Shown: in pieces, positions 45,819 to 53,532 of the stretch
Numbering within the stretch: position 1 is the first letter of the stretch
How the letters are laid out: the number at the start of each line of letters is the position of its first letter
Assembly: GCA_024227995.1 (NCBI GenBank)
Contig: CP100465.1
Location: 1,178,001 to 1,242,000 of the forward strand
DNA length: 64,000 nucleotides
From: Halomicrococcus gelatinilyticus
GTDB lineage: Archaea > Halobacteriota > Halobacteria > Halobacteriales > Haladaptataceae
Direction: 5' to 3'
Made by a program: the position numbers and the translations under genes
Notes under the pieces: generated by a model
Told to the model about the DNA's origin: nothing
What the model saw: the letters and a program-made list of their open reading frames with translations, nothing else
Database searches by the model: none

Positions 45819-46289
45819 GTGAGAGACAGCGACCACGGAGTAGGGAACGGCGAACGCGCGGGCGGCGTCGAACGCGCGGGTGGCGGACGCGCGGGCGGCG
45901 GTGGCGACCGCACCGAGGACAGCGCCGCTCGCGCCCGCCTGCGGTGGGCCGTCGCCCTCCTCGTCGCGGTCGCCATCGGCGTCGCCTCCGTCGTCAGCGC
46001 GCCGGGTGGCGTCGGGGCGGCCGGCCCGCTCGGGGCCGGCGTCGACAAGTGGTTCCACGCTGCCGGCTACGCCGCACTCGCGCTGGCGCTCGCGGCGGCG
46101 CTGGACGGTCGTCGCCCGCGACGGACCACGGCGCTTGCGGCCATCCTCGCGGTGACGTACGGGGCAGCCATCGAGCTCGTCCAGGGGCCGCTGGCGACCC
46201 GGACGTGCGACCCGCTCGACCTGGCCGCGAACGCCGTCGGCGCTGTCGTCGCCGCGCTCGGGTGGTGGGTCGTCGGTCGCCGGTCCTGA
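45819..46289 (+). CDS. VanZ-like membrane protein
   Basis: 156 residues from a GTG start. About 40 N-terminal Gly/Arg/Glu-rich residues precede four hydrophobic segments with DKWFHAAGYAALALAL, AAIELVQGPLATRTCDPLDLAANAVGA, matching the VanZ-like fold. Members of this class include small membrane proteins in cell-envelope contexts; no function is known here. An internal start that omits the low-complexity N-terminus is possible. Confidence 0.75.
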   Translation: MRDSDHGVGNGERAGGVERAGGGRAGGGGDRTEDSAARARLRWAVALLVAVAIGVASVVSAPGGVGAAGPLGAGVDKWFHAAGYAALALALAAALDGRRPRRTTALAAILAVTYGAAIELVQGPLATRTCDPLDLAANAVGAVVAALGWWVVGRRS

Positions 46290-46465
46290 TCCGGACCGCT
46301 CCGTTGGCGGTGACGTAGACGGTGGCGGTCGCAGGAGTCCGCGTCGGGGCAGACGCTTCGATCGTCGGCGAACGGGACGTACGCTCCGCTAGCCGCGACG
46401 TGGACGTTGAGGATTTCCGGCGGCGACGGGTTTTTACCGCGGTCGCACATAGCGACAGCCAATCG

Positions 46466-46846
46466 ATGAACGGAAACACCCCCTACGCGGGCCGCCCCGA
46501 CGTCTCCAAGGTCGCCGTCGAGGACCTCACCACCGACCAGCGGCGCCAGCTCCGGAACAACGTCGCCGACATCGCGACGCTGACCCGGAAGTACCTCCCC
46601 GACGAGTACGTCGTCGGCTCGCAGGTGTCGACGAGCGCGACCGGCCCGCAGGCGACGGTCTCCGTCCGGCCGCCCGTCGGCCGTCCGGTCAGCGCCGGGT
46701 TCGAACCCGACGCCGGCGACCTGAGCGACGACAACGTGCTCATCGAGGCCGACGAGCGCGACGAGGTCGCTCGCGGACTCGCGGCGAGCGCCGCCCTCCA
46801 GGTCAAGCAGGCGATGCAGAACAAGGTCACGCCGACCGCTCGCTGA
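46466..46846 (+). CDS. DUF5811 family protein
   Basis: 126 residues. Start at the ATG giving MNGNTPYAGRPDVSKV. Seen: RQLRNNVADIATLTRKYLPDEYVVGSQV, then GPQATVSVRPPVGRPVSAGF and EVARGLAASAALQVKQAM. I recognise this as DUF5811, a conserved haloarchaeal protein of unknown function. Soluble, acidic. Confidence 0.8.
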   Translation: MNGNTPYAGRPDVSKVAVEDLTTDQRRQLRNNVADIATLTRKYLPDEYVVGSQVSTSATGPQATVSVRPPVGRPVSAGFEPDAGDLSDDNVLIEADERDEVARGLAASAALQVKQAMQNKVTPTAR

Positions 46847-46851
46847 AGGCG

Positions 46852-47082
46852 TCACGCCGTCCGCCCGCCCGTCGGCGGGTTGCGGAACACGGCGTCGGCG
46901 AGGATGAGGGCCGACAGGGTCGCCGCCGCCACCACGCCGACCCGGAGCGGGATCGACAGCGTCACGCCGGCGAACAGGCCGACGAGGAGGGGGATGGGCA
47001 ACAGGACCAGGACGAGGTCGTAGTAGGTGAGTGCAGTCGCCCAACGAGCGATGCGACTACCGAGTTTTCTCTGACCCATCAT
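46852..47082 (-). CDS. small two-helix membrane protein
   Basis: 76 residues from the ATG pair at 47082/47079 (MMGQRKLGSRIAR). Two hydrophobic segments (about 22-42 and 45-65). The frame extends upstream to a further start at 47100, which is less likely. No recognised family. Its upstream region, 47083-47178, carries the left flank of the genomic island. Confidence 0.6.
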   Translation of the reverse strand: MMGQRKLGSRIARWATALTYYDLVLVLLPIPLLVGLFAGVTLSIPLRVGVVAAATLSALILADAVFRNPPTGGRTA

Positions 47083-47178
47083 GGTCGTCCCTCCGTGCAA
47101 TCGTTGGGTCGCTTGCGACTAAAATATTACCCCGCACTTAAACGGTGGGTCAAGTGGTCGGTACCAGAGGCGGCGGTC

Positions 47179-47192
47179 ACTTCCCCCAGAAG
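47179..47192 (-). repeat. attL-like direct repeat (displaced infB 3' end)
   Basis: ACTTCCCCCAGAAG reads on the minus strand as CTTCTGGGGGAAGT, identical to the infB end. Here it is followed by GA, so the frame FWGK ends in TGA instead of TAG. Only 14 bp match, beyond which the two ends differ. Confidence 0.7.
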
Positions 47193-47221
47193 CCGAGTGA
47201 TTCGTTCCCGTTTCGTCCCCC

Positions 47222-47674
47222 TTAGATATACCAATATAGAGCGAAACTGATCACGAGAAGACCATACACAATTAGCAGATAGATTTCTGCAGGTAGAAGA
47301 CCCCACGGTGCCAAATAGGTAATTCCGCCGAAGACGATTGTGAGACCGATTGCATGAAGAACGACACTCCAATAGTGCCATTCAGGATTTCCGACTCTCT
47401 CCTTTAACCCCGATTTGTACTGGTTGAGTGAAGTATTATTATTTTCAGCGAACCGTCTCAGGTTATTGTTCTTCCGAGGATTCCGTAGATCTCGGGCTAA
47501 ATCATCACGGTCTACGCTTTGGTCATATCCGTTCCGAGCGTTGTAAGACCGAATCTTGTCCCCCAGTTCCTCCAATTGACTCTGCCACTTCCCGTAATGT
47601 TCGTACGACAGAGCAGTCCAAGCTAACAGAGCCGTTCCCCACACGCCAAAATAGACCGCAGGGGAGAGAGTCAC
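47222..47674 (-). CDS. three-helix membrane protein, last gene of the HTH operon
   Basis: 150 residues. One N-terminal membrane helix (about 5-22), a long polar and Asn/Arg-rich cytoplasmic-type region (about 25-100, RNPRKNNNLRRFAENNNT), then two adjacent helices (about 102-122 and 128-149). Low GC and AT-rich codons unlike core genes. Its start overlaps the stop of the preceding wHTH gene by 4 nt. No family recognised. It could be the effector or sensor of the cluster; that is inference. Confidence 0.8.
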   Translation of the reverse strand: MTLSPAVYFGVWGTALLAWTALSYEHYGKWQSQLEELGDKIRSYNARNGYDQSVDRDDLARDLRNPRKNNNLRRFAENNNTSLNQYKSGLKERVGNPEWHYWSVVLHAIGLTIVFGGITYLAPWGLLPAEIYLLIVYGLLVISFALYWYI

Positions 47675-48066
47675 AGGTCGTCAAATCTATCCTCAATACG
47701 GTTTTCTAAACCAACTCTAGTTGATATGTCTGCCTTATCGTAGCAGGTATTTCCGTCTCTATCTTCTTTAATTAATACCCCCTGCCTTGTGAGCTCGGAG
47801 ACATAGTTTTCAATTGTGCTCCGTGTCGAGTCTGTTAGCTCAGTTAAATCAGATATAGTAGTAGTCCCATCCGCATAGTACCAACATTTCCGCTTGAGGT
47901 CAGAACGTCCAAACTTCCCTTCAATCAAATTTATTATATCATCAGTATGCCTCTCTTTGTTTAGGGTTGCCATGATATTCGTATCACCCTGAATATGATT
48001 TACGTCCTGCCTCAGTTCATCGATTTTCCGATTTAGCTCATTCAGAAGGTCTTCTTGGTCAGTCAT
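47671..48066 (-). CDS. coiled-coil plus winged-helix protein (island gene 5)
   Basis: 131 residues from the ATG giving MTDQEDLLNELNRKID. The first 25 residues form an amphipathic coiled-coil helix (LNELNRKIDELRQDVNHI). A winged-helix region follows (about 72-110, TTTISDLTELTDSTRSTIENYVSELTRQGVLIKED). Overlaps the membrane-protein gene by 4 nt. A DNA-binding role is inferred from the fold. Low-GC codons. Confidence 0.75.
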   Translation of the reverse strand: MTDQEDLLNELNRKIDELRQDVNHIQGDTNIMATLNKERHTDDIINLIEGKFGRSDLKRKCWYYADGTTTISDLTELTDSTRSTIENYVSELTRQGVLIKEDRDGNTCYDKADISTRVGLENRIEDRFDDL

Positions 48067-48073
48067 GGTGTTT

Positions 48074-48394
48074 TCACTCCGTTGAAACCAGTTCTGCAGC
48101 CCTAAGGATCCCAGTTTTTCTGTATTCGGTAGCAGCACCCTTCCCTTGTCTTTCGATCAATCTATCGTCCATCAAATCCCTTATACGTCTTCTGACTGCC
48201 TCATTTGAGACATCATGTTCATCGGCGATTTCTGAGGTGGGGATAGACGACCACTCATCGCCCGAGAGTCCGTCTAAAATTTGGTTTTGAATCTCGCTGT
48301 GGTTATCCACAAAGCCATTCAACTGCTCTTCCTTATCCAATGCAAGCAACGTCCGAATCGTTCGTAACTCGGCAAGGATTTCTTCATCGCTCAT
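48074..48394 (-). CDS. coiled-coil plus winged-helix protein (island gene 4)
   Basis: 106 residues. N-terminal amphipathic helix SDEEILAELRTIRTLLALDKEEQL, then a winged helix of the MarR/GntR type (about 53-95, IPTSEIADEHDVSNEAVRRRIRDLMDDRLIERQG). The arrangement repeats that of genes 3 and 5. It starts 4 nt before the gene 3 stop (ATGA overlap) and ends 7 nt before gene 5. Confidence 0.8.
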   Translation of the reverse strand: MSDEEILAELRTIRTLLALDKEEQLNGFVDNHSEIQNQILDGLSGDEWSSIPTSEIADEHDVSNEAVRRRIRDLMDDRLIERQGKGAATEYRKTGILRAAELVSTE

Positions 48395-48624
48395 GAATCA
48401 ATCTCCCCCTCATCTCGAAGAGTTGAAACTGTCCCTCGGATACTGCTGGCCGACGTTCCTACCACCTCGGCCATTTCCTGATGGCCGAATCCCATCTGGT
48501 AAAGCAACTTCACCTTCTCCTTGTTCGTGGCCCCGTCGTCAAATTGCTCTTCTACGCGCAGCTGGAGTAGCCACTTTAGCCGATTGTCTATGCTGTCGAG
48601 CAGCTCTTTGGCGTCTTCGTCCAT
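48391..48624 (-). CDS. short coiled-coil plus HTH protein (island gene 3)
   Basis: 77 residues. Helix 4-30 (ELLDSIDNRLKWLLQLRVEEQFDDG) followed by a compact HTH without an obvious wing (about 35-70, EKVKLLYQMGFGHQEMAEVVGTSASSIRGTVSTL), similar in outline to sigma-70 region-4-like helix-turn-helix. It is the smallest of the five. Overlaps gene 4. Confidence 0.75.
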   Translation of the reverse strand: MDEDAKELLDSIDNRLKWLLQLRVEEQFDDGATNKEKVKLLYQMGFGHQEMAEVVGTSASSIRGTVSTLRDEGEIDS

Positions 48625-48626
48625 TA

Positions 48627-49076
48627 TTAGTAATCCGTCAGTTCAGCTGATGCAGCGGTATCTTCCTCTGCCGATTCTGAAGATTCATCTTCCTCGGTTT
48701 CTTCGCCGTCGGACGATTCACCTGAATCCTCAAAATCCTCTTCAGGGTCGGGGATTTCTGGAATCTCAATCCCTGCTTCTTCTAAACTAATTATGTGTTC
48801 GTACGGTGAATTAGAACCGTCTCGCTCAATCACTCCCATGTTTGACCACTCATCATAGCGGCTGGAAATCCAGTAACGCGAGTAAGAGATACGTTCAGAA
48901 ATATCGCGTGTACTGTGCTCTCCATCAGTTAGGTGATAAGTGATCCGCAGATCACGCTCTTCTTCTTCGTCGTCAGATGAAAGTGACTCAACAAGTGCGG
49001 GCTTAGCTTCCTGTATTCCGATTATCTTGACCCACCGCCGTATGTCGCGCAGAATGTCGTCAGTATCTTCAGTCAC
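48627..49076 (-). CDS. winged-helix protein with long acidic tail (island gene 2)
   Basis: 149 residues. Short helix TDDILRDIRRWVKIIGIQEA, a winged-helix core (about 40-95, ITYHLTDGEHSTRDISERISYSRYWISSRYDEW), and a C-terminal 45-residue Glu/Ser/Asp tail, acidic and likely disordered. The acidic tail could block DNA binding by mimicry or recruit a partner; that is inference. It starts 8 nt before the gene 1 stop. Confidence 0.75.
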   Translation of the reverse strand: MTEDTDDILRDIRRWVKIIGIQEAKPALVESLSSDDEEEERDLRITYHLTDGEHSTRDISERISYSRYWISSRYDEWSNMGVIERDGSNSPYEHIISLEEAGIEIPEIPDPEEDFEDSGESSDGEETEEDESSESAEEDTAASAELTDY

Positions 49077-49380
49077 TCTTCAGTACCTCCGTCTCGTAGA
49101 AGTGCTGAATCATAGGATGGTCAAGCGCTGGAAGAGTTTTCGTGTAGCCGTTCTCAGCCTCCTCGATGAGTTCGTATTCTTCCAGTTCACTAACCGCTCG
49201 TGATACTGTCGCACTGCTAGTCCCGACTTCTTCTGCGATTTCCGCTTGTGCCTTTCCTTCTTCCACCGCCATTAGCACTCTCACGTAATTGTCACTACTC
49301 AGCATCTCGTATAGGCTGGCGAAAAGATCCTCTCTGGTCTCAAGTGCCAATAGGACCGCTTCTTCCGTCGTTGCAGCCAT
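49069..49380 (-). CDS. winged-helix DNA-binding protein, first gene of island operon
   Basis: 103 residues. A canonical winged helix (about 30-80) with SDNYVRVLMAVEEGKAQAEIAEEVGTSS and recognition helix SSATVSRAVSELEEYELIEEAENGY. N-terminal extension of about 28 residues is helical. As the first gene, next to an inverted-repeat operator, it is the best candidate for the autoregulator of the cluster. Confidence 0.85.
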   Translation of the reverse strand: MAATTEEAVLLALETREDLFASLYEMLSSDNYVRVLMAVEEGKAQAEIAEEVGTSSATVSRAVSELEEYELIEEAENGYTKTLPALDHPMIQHFYETEVLKSD

Positions 49381-49717
49381 ATATCTAAAGTCAAGTTATT
49401 AGACCGACATTAAACTAACCCTAAACGTCATGTTAGTTATAATAATTTGGTATGAAAGCCGCAAGCAGAGCGGATTTTGATACCCCACCCACCGCTGTGT
49501 ACACTCCCTGTAAGAACTAATTTTGCCACTGTGGGTGCCGACAACCACTGAGACGCGAATCACTGTACAGCGCTAAGATAACTTTTTTATAAATTAATTC
49601 TGGTAGTTGTTTGGTGCCCTCACAGCGGGCTACACGGGGAAGAATCAGCAATCGACAGCGAGATAACGGGGTCGAACAGCGTTCTGCTGCGTGTAGCCAA
49701 TCGACTACACAAAACCC
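49381..49717. other. island right flank, non-coding, promoter and repeats
   Basis: 337 bp with no credible gene. It holds the operon promoter/operator, a very AT-rich box TTTTTTATAAATTAAT near 49584-49600, and near the attR repeat three copies of CTACAC/GTGTAG: CTACAC at 49630-49635, GTGTAG at 49691-49696, CTACAC at 49705-49710. The last two form an inverted repeat with an 8-nt spacer. These may be integrase-arm binding sites or a terminator hairpin just after infB. Confidence 0.5.
49409..49438 (-). promoter_or_regulatory. leaderless promoter with overlapping inverted repeat
   Basis: On the minus strand box A TTTAAT (49409-49414) lies 29-34 nt before the gene 1 ATG at 49380, so the operon transcript is leaderless. 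It overlaps one arm of a perfect 7-bp inverted repeat, AACTAAC and GTTAGTT (49413-49419 and 49432-49438) with 12 nt between, positioned to block TBP binding. Confidence 0.6.
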
Positions 49718-51517
49718 CTACTTCCCCCAGAAGGGGTCCCGCTTGCGCTGCTTGTCGAGGTACATCTGGAGCGCCTCGAGTTCGTCGACCGGGATGTCGT
49801 CGTCGAGTTCCTGCTCCAGTATCTTGGCGTGCTTCTCGGGGAGTTCGATCCAGAGCTCGTCGCCCTCCTCGATCTGGCGGCCGACCGTCGGGCCGTCGAT
49901 GGCGACGCTGACGCGGTTGCCGCTGCGGGCCTCGTCGACGTCCTCGCCCTGCTCCTGGATGCCCTTGACGTTGCCGACGCGCTTCGGCTCGTTGCCCTCG
50001 AACTTGGCGACGTTGGCGTTCTTCCGGACCGTCCCGGACAGCACCTCGACGCCGACGACCGCCGGGTCGTTCTGGCGGAACACGTGGTCCTCCAGGATGC
50101 GGAACCGCGCGGGCCGGGTGATGTTGTCGAGGACGGTCTGCTGCTGGGCGCGTTCGAGTTCCTCGACGTACTCGTCGAACTCCTCGACGAGCTGGTAGAT
50201 GACGTCGCGGGCGAAGATGCGGACGTCCTGCTGGTCGGCCGCGACCTCGGCGTCCGCGAGCACGTCCACGTTGAACGCGAGGATGGTCTGGTGCTTGTCC
50301 TCGGCGGCGGTCGTGGCGACGCTCACGTCCCGAGGCGCGACGTCGCCCACCTCCGCGCGCATGACCGGGATCTCGGCCTCCTCCAGCGCGCTCACGATGG
50401 CCTCGAGGCTGCCGAGCGTGTCGGCCTTCACCACGATGCCCTCGTCCTGGGTCGCGACCTCGACCTCGGCGAGTTCCGCGCGGACCTCCTCGATGACGTC
50501 CTCGATCTCGCGGTCGCGGACGACGCGGACCGGCGCGCCGGCCATGGCCTCGTCGAGGTCCGGCGCGGCGATCTTCAGGCCGGCCGCGGCGGCGATGGAG
50601 TCGACCTGCTCGAAGCGGTCCTCGGTGCGGATCTCGGCCAGCGGGCGCGGCTTCAGCAGCGCGCGCACGTCGGTGACGATGGGGTCGTTCGCGCCGCCGA
50701 CGACGATGGTCTCGTCGGCCTCGACGGTGCCGTCGTACAGCACCACGTCGATGGTCGTCCCGAACCCTTTCTCCTCTTTCACCTCGAGGACGGTCCCCGC
50801 TCCCGGGCCGGCGACGTCGATCTCCATGTCCTGGCGCATGTAGCGCTGGGCGAGTCCCATCAGGACGGTGAGCACGTCCGGGACGCCCTCGCCGGTCTCG
50901 GCGCTGACGGGGACGACGCCGACGTTGTTCTGGAAGTCCTGGACGCGCCAGTAGAGGTCGGCGGAGAAGCCCGCGTCGCTCAGTTCGCCGATGAGTTCGT
51001 ACAGCTGCTCGTCGAGCTTCGAGCGGGCACGGTCGCTCTGGTCGTCGTAGGTCACCTGGATCGGCGCGTTCTCGTTCGGTTTCCACCCCGGTACCGTGTC
51101 GATCTTGTTCGCGGCGACGATGAACGGCGTCTGCGACTGCGTGAGGATGTTGATCGCCTCCTCGGTCTGGGGCTGGAACCCGTCGTTGACGTCGACGACG
51201 AGGATGGCGATGTCGGCCAGCGCACCGCCACGCGACCGCAGCGTCGTGAAGGAGTGGTGCCCCGGCGTGTCGATGAACAGCAGTCCCGGCAGGTCGAAGT
51301 CGGCCGGGTCGACGAGCTGTCCGGCGACCTTCGACACCACGTCGAGCGGTACCGCGGTCGCGCCGATGTGTTGCGTGATCGCCCCGGCCTCGCCCTCGAT
51401 GACCGTCGAACCGCGGATCTTGTCGAGCAGGCTCGTCTTGCCGTGGTCGACGTGCCCGAGTACGGCGACGATGGGCGTTCGGAGGGAGCGTGTTTCGTCC
51501 TGTGATGTGTCAGACAT
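49718..51517 (-). CDS. infB: translation initiation factor aIF5B (IF-2 homologue)
   Basis: 599 residues from the ATG giving [16 protein letters not shown]1 GHVDHGKT at residues 21-28, [12 protein letters not shown], then domains II to IV with the usual C-terminus ending FWGK, no intein. It promotes subunit joining and initiator tRNA placement with GTP. The 3' end is the integration target of the island. The start region is divergent from the PRC-barrel gene with a 385-bp gap. Confidence 0.97.
   Translation of the reverse strand: MSDTSQDETRSLRTPIVAVLGHVDHGKTSLLDKIRGSTVIEGEAGAITQHIGATAVPLDVVSKVAGQLVDPADFDLPGLLFIDTPGHHSFTTLRSRGGALADIAILVVDVNDGFQPQTEEAINILTQSQTPFIVAANKIDTVPGWKPNENAPIQVTYDDQSDRARSKLDEQLYELIGELSDAGFSADLYWRVQDFQNNVGVVPVSAETGEGVPDVLTVLMGLAQRYMRQDMEIDVAGPGAGTVLEVKEEKGFGTTIDVVLYDGTVEADETIVVGGANDPIVTDVRALLKPRPLAEIRTEDRFEQVDSIAAAAGLKIAAPDLDEAMAGAPVRVVRDREIEDVIEEVRAELAEVEVATQDEGIVVKADTLGSLEAIVSALEEAEIPVMRAEVGDVAPRDVSVATTAAEDKHQTILAFNVDVLADAEVAADQQDVRIFARDVIYQLVEEFDEYVEELERAQQQTVLDNITRPARFRILEDHVFRQNDPAVVGVEVLSGTVRKNANVAKFEGNEPKRVGNVKGIQEQGEDVDEARSGNRVSVAIDGPTVGRQIEEGDELWIELPEKHAKILEQELDDDIPVDELEALQMYLDKQRKRDPFWGK
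49720..49733 (-). repeat. attR-like direct repeat at infB 3' end
   Basis: The same 14 bp (ACTTCCCCCAGAAG on the plus strand) as the left copy. It includes the last codons of infB (TTC TGG GGG AAG TAG on the minus strand). It differs from the left copy right after the repeat. Confidence 0.7.
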
Positions 51518-51902
51518 ACCTACCACCCGGGAGAAGTTCTTATGAGAGAACAACCCCGCGCGGCATTTAACTCCATCGTCACGACGACGGTGCGGCCGTG
51601 CCGGTCAACGCCCGTCGGCGGCGAAGGCGGACGTCTGACGACCGAACCGCTCGACCGACGACACCGACGAGTCGGGCCGGTCCGGACGACGGGCGAGGGT
51701 CGGTGGCGGCGTAACCGACGTCGAGCGAGGGCGGCGACGGTCGCGGCCGGTGTCGACTCGCGATGGTCGGTGGAGACGCCCGAGGCCATCACCGCGCGCG
51801 GCGGGACGAGAGCGCACGGCAGGACGAGGGGCGCTGAGGGAGCCGGCGGCGAAAGACGTAAGCCCCGTGGAGTTTATATACGAGCAATCGGTAACGGGAG
51901 GT
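51518..51902. other. divergent intergenic region of infB and PRC-barrel genes
   Basis: 385 bp. Open frames in it are Arg-rich and have no similarity to proteins I know. It holds a TTAAAT box for infB near 51564-51570 (minus strand) and a TTTATATA box for the PRC-barrel gene at 51873-51880. No other structure was seen. Confidence 0.45.
51873..51880 (+). promoter_or_regulatory. box A promoter of PRC-barrel/nob1
   Basis: TTTATATA 23-30 nt before the ATG at 51903, a near-perfect haloarchaeal box A with leaderless spacing. Confidence 0.65.
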
Positions 51903-52148
51903 ATGCCGGACATACTCGCGGAGAATCTCTCGGGGAAGGCCGTCATGGGTTCTGACGGGACGGAACTGGGGATGCTCTACAACATCACGATGAACCTGAA
52001 GACGGGGACGCTCGCGGACCTCGTCGTCGAACCCGACGAACAGATCGATCCCGACGACGTCGACTTCCCGACCGACGAAGAAGGGAACTTCGAACTGCCC
52101 GTCCAGCGGGTCCAGGCGGTCAAAGATTACATCGTCGTCCAGCGGTAA
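51903..52148 (+). CDS. PRC-barrel domain protein
   Basis: 81 residues from the ATG giving MPDILAENLSGKAVMGSDG. A small beta barrel with VMGSDGTELGMLYNITMNLKTGTLADLVVEP, then FELPVQRVQAVKDYIVV. Single PRC-barrel proteins of this type are common in archaea and linked to rRNA processing or cell division. It abuts nob1, so a role with ribosome maturation is likely but inferred. Confidence 0.85.
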   Translation: MPDILAENLSGKAVMGSDGTELGMLYNITMNLKTGTLADLVVEPDEQIDPDDVDFPTDEEGNFELPVQRVQAVKDYIVVQR

Positions 52149-52613
52149 ATGTACGTCCTAGACGCCTCAGCTTTTATCAACGAGTACCACACCACCGAAC
52201 AGACCGCGTCTATCCCCATGGTCCAGGAGGAACTCGAGGGCGAACACGCCTTCCGGTTCGACGCCATGGAGGGGTCGGGGATGCACATCCACCTGCCCCA
52301 GGAGGCGGCCGTCGAGAAGGTCCGCCGGGCCGCCGACGAGACCGGCGACCTCGACGAACTGTCCGACACGGACGTTCGCCTCGTCGCGGCCACCTTCGAA
52401 CTCGACGGGACGCTCGTCACCGACGACTACGCGATGCAGAACGTCGCCGAGCGCATGAACGTCGACGTCGAGGTCATCGCCCAGGACGGCATCGAAGAGC
52501 AGCGCGACTGGCGGTTCCAGTGTCAGGGCTGCGGTCGCGAGTTCGACGAGAACAAGCCCCGGTGTCCCATCTGCGGCAGCGAACTGTCACGCAAGAACCC
52601 CTCGAACGCCTGA
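52149..52613 (+). CDS. nob1: rRNA maturation endonuclease Nob1
   Basis: 154 residues. N-terminal PIN domain starting MYVLDASAFINEY (catalytic Asp5) with further acidic residues in DTDVRLVAATFE and LVTDDYAMQNVA, then a C-terminal zinc ribbon CQGCGRE and CPICGSE. Nob1 cleaves the 3' end of pre-16S rRNA. It follows the PRC-barrel gene directly without gap, so they share the promoter at 51873. Confidence 0.95.
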   Translation: MYVLDASAFINEYHTTEQTASIPMVQEELEGEHAFRFDAMEGSGMHIHLPQEAAVEKVRRAADETGDLDELSDTDVRLVAATFELDGTLVTDDYAMQNVAERMNVDVEVIAQDGIEEQRDWRFQCQGCGREFDENKPRCPICGSELSRKNPSNA

Positions 52614-52627
52614 AAACGAACGCTCTC

Positions 52628-53383
52628 CTACGTCATGCTGACCCACATTGCGGCGAACAGCACCGCGTCGAAGGTGCCGTGGACCAGCGCCGGCACGGTC
52701 GTGTTCCCCGTCCGGAGGTAGACGACCCCGAGGACGAGCGACAGCAGGAAGATGACGCCGAGCGCCGCGACCGTCGCGACCAGCGACGCTGCGGTGGCGT
52801 AGGCGAGGCCGTGTGCCAGCGCGAAGACGGCGCTAGCGACGACGACCGCGCCGCGCTCGGAGAACGTCTCGTACAGCGACTTCTGGATGATGTTACGATA
52901 CAGTAGCTCCTCGCCCGGCCCGATGAGCAGCCACGCCGCCGGAATCAGCGCGAGCAGGATGTCGGGGTTGCCCTGCCGGGCGGCCTGCTCGACGCTGTGG
53001 TCGGCGGTGTTCACCCCCGCCTGCGTGAGCGCCACGCCGACGGCTATCTGGAGGCCGAGCAGCGCCATCGACCCGCCGAGGACGTACAGGAGGTCCCGCC
53101 GGTCCGGGACGCGGAAGTCGAGGTACGAGAGACCCTTCCCCCGGCCGACCAGGTAGAAGACCGCGATCGTTCCCGTCCCGAGACCGAGCGCCACGGCCGA
53201 CACGCCCTGCTGGACGACCGGTCCGAGCCCCTCGAAGATGCCGAGCAGGATCGAGAACCATATCGAGATGGCGAGCAGTCCCGAGAGACCGAGCGCGCCG
53301 CTTCGCAGGACGGCGAGCACCATCGTGCCGAGACCCGGGGACCCGGCCGCGTCGCCGGCCCCGGTCGCCGTGCTATCTGCCAT
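52628..53383 (-). CDS. CPBP intramembrane metalloprotease (ABI/CAAX type)
   Basis: 251 residues, about eight membrane segments. Family motifs: EELLYRNI (the EExxxR signature) in the centre, LAHGLAY and LVHGTFDAVL with the conserved His. The family includes CAAX prenyl endopeptidases and bacteriocin-immunity proteases; substrate not predictable. Start is the ATG giving MADSTATGAGDAAG. Opposite strand and convergent with nob1. Confidence 0.92.
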   Translation of the reverse strand: MADSTATGAGDAAGSPGLGTMVLAVLRSGALGLSGLLAISIWFSILLGIFEGLGPVVQQGVSAVALGLGTGTIAVFYLVGRGKGLSYLDFRVPDRRDLLYVLGGSMALLGLQIAVGVALTQAGVNTADHSVEQAARQGNPDILLALIPAAWLLIGPGEELLYRNIIQKSLYETFSERGAVVVASAVFALAHGLAYATAASLVATVAALGVIFLLSLVLGVVYLRTGNTTVPALVHGTFDAVLFAAMWVSMT

Positions 53384-53532
53384 GGTCGAAGCCAGGGGGT
53401 CGCATGCTAAAGTCCCTGCGACTGGAGACGGCGGGTTACGACGATGGCCAGGGGACGACGGTTGACAGGGCACGAAGGTCGACAGGGATACGTCTGGAGA
53501 CGGACGGGACAGGACGGGCCGGGCGGAGCGCG

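Larger units (their letters stand above)
47179..49733 (-). mobile_element. integrated low-GC island at the 3' end of infB
   Basis: A 2.55-kb segment with GC around 40% in places against about 70% around it. It is bounded by ACTTCCCCCAGAAG at 47179-47192 and 49720-49733, the latter being the last codons of infB (FWGK stop). It holds six small genes in one minus-strand operon and no integrase, transposase or replication gene. The layout matches site-specific integration into the 3' end of a protein gene, with the displaced end copied at the far side. Confidence 0.75.

Noticed and set aside
47179..49733. Provirus or plasmid remnant with replication genes
   Set aside because: No integrase, replication, capsid or transposase motif found in any of the six genes, so only the island interpretation is supported.
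51542..51955. 137-codon open frame upstream of the PRC-barrel gene
   Set aside because: Arg/Gly-rich with no domain, crosses the clear box A and start of the real gene in another frame.
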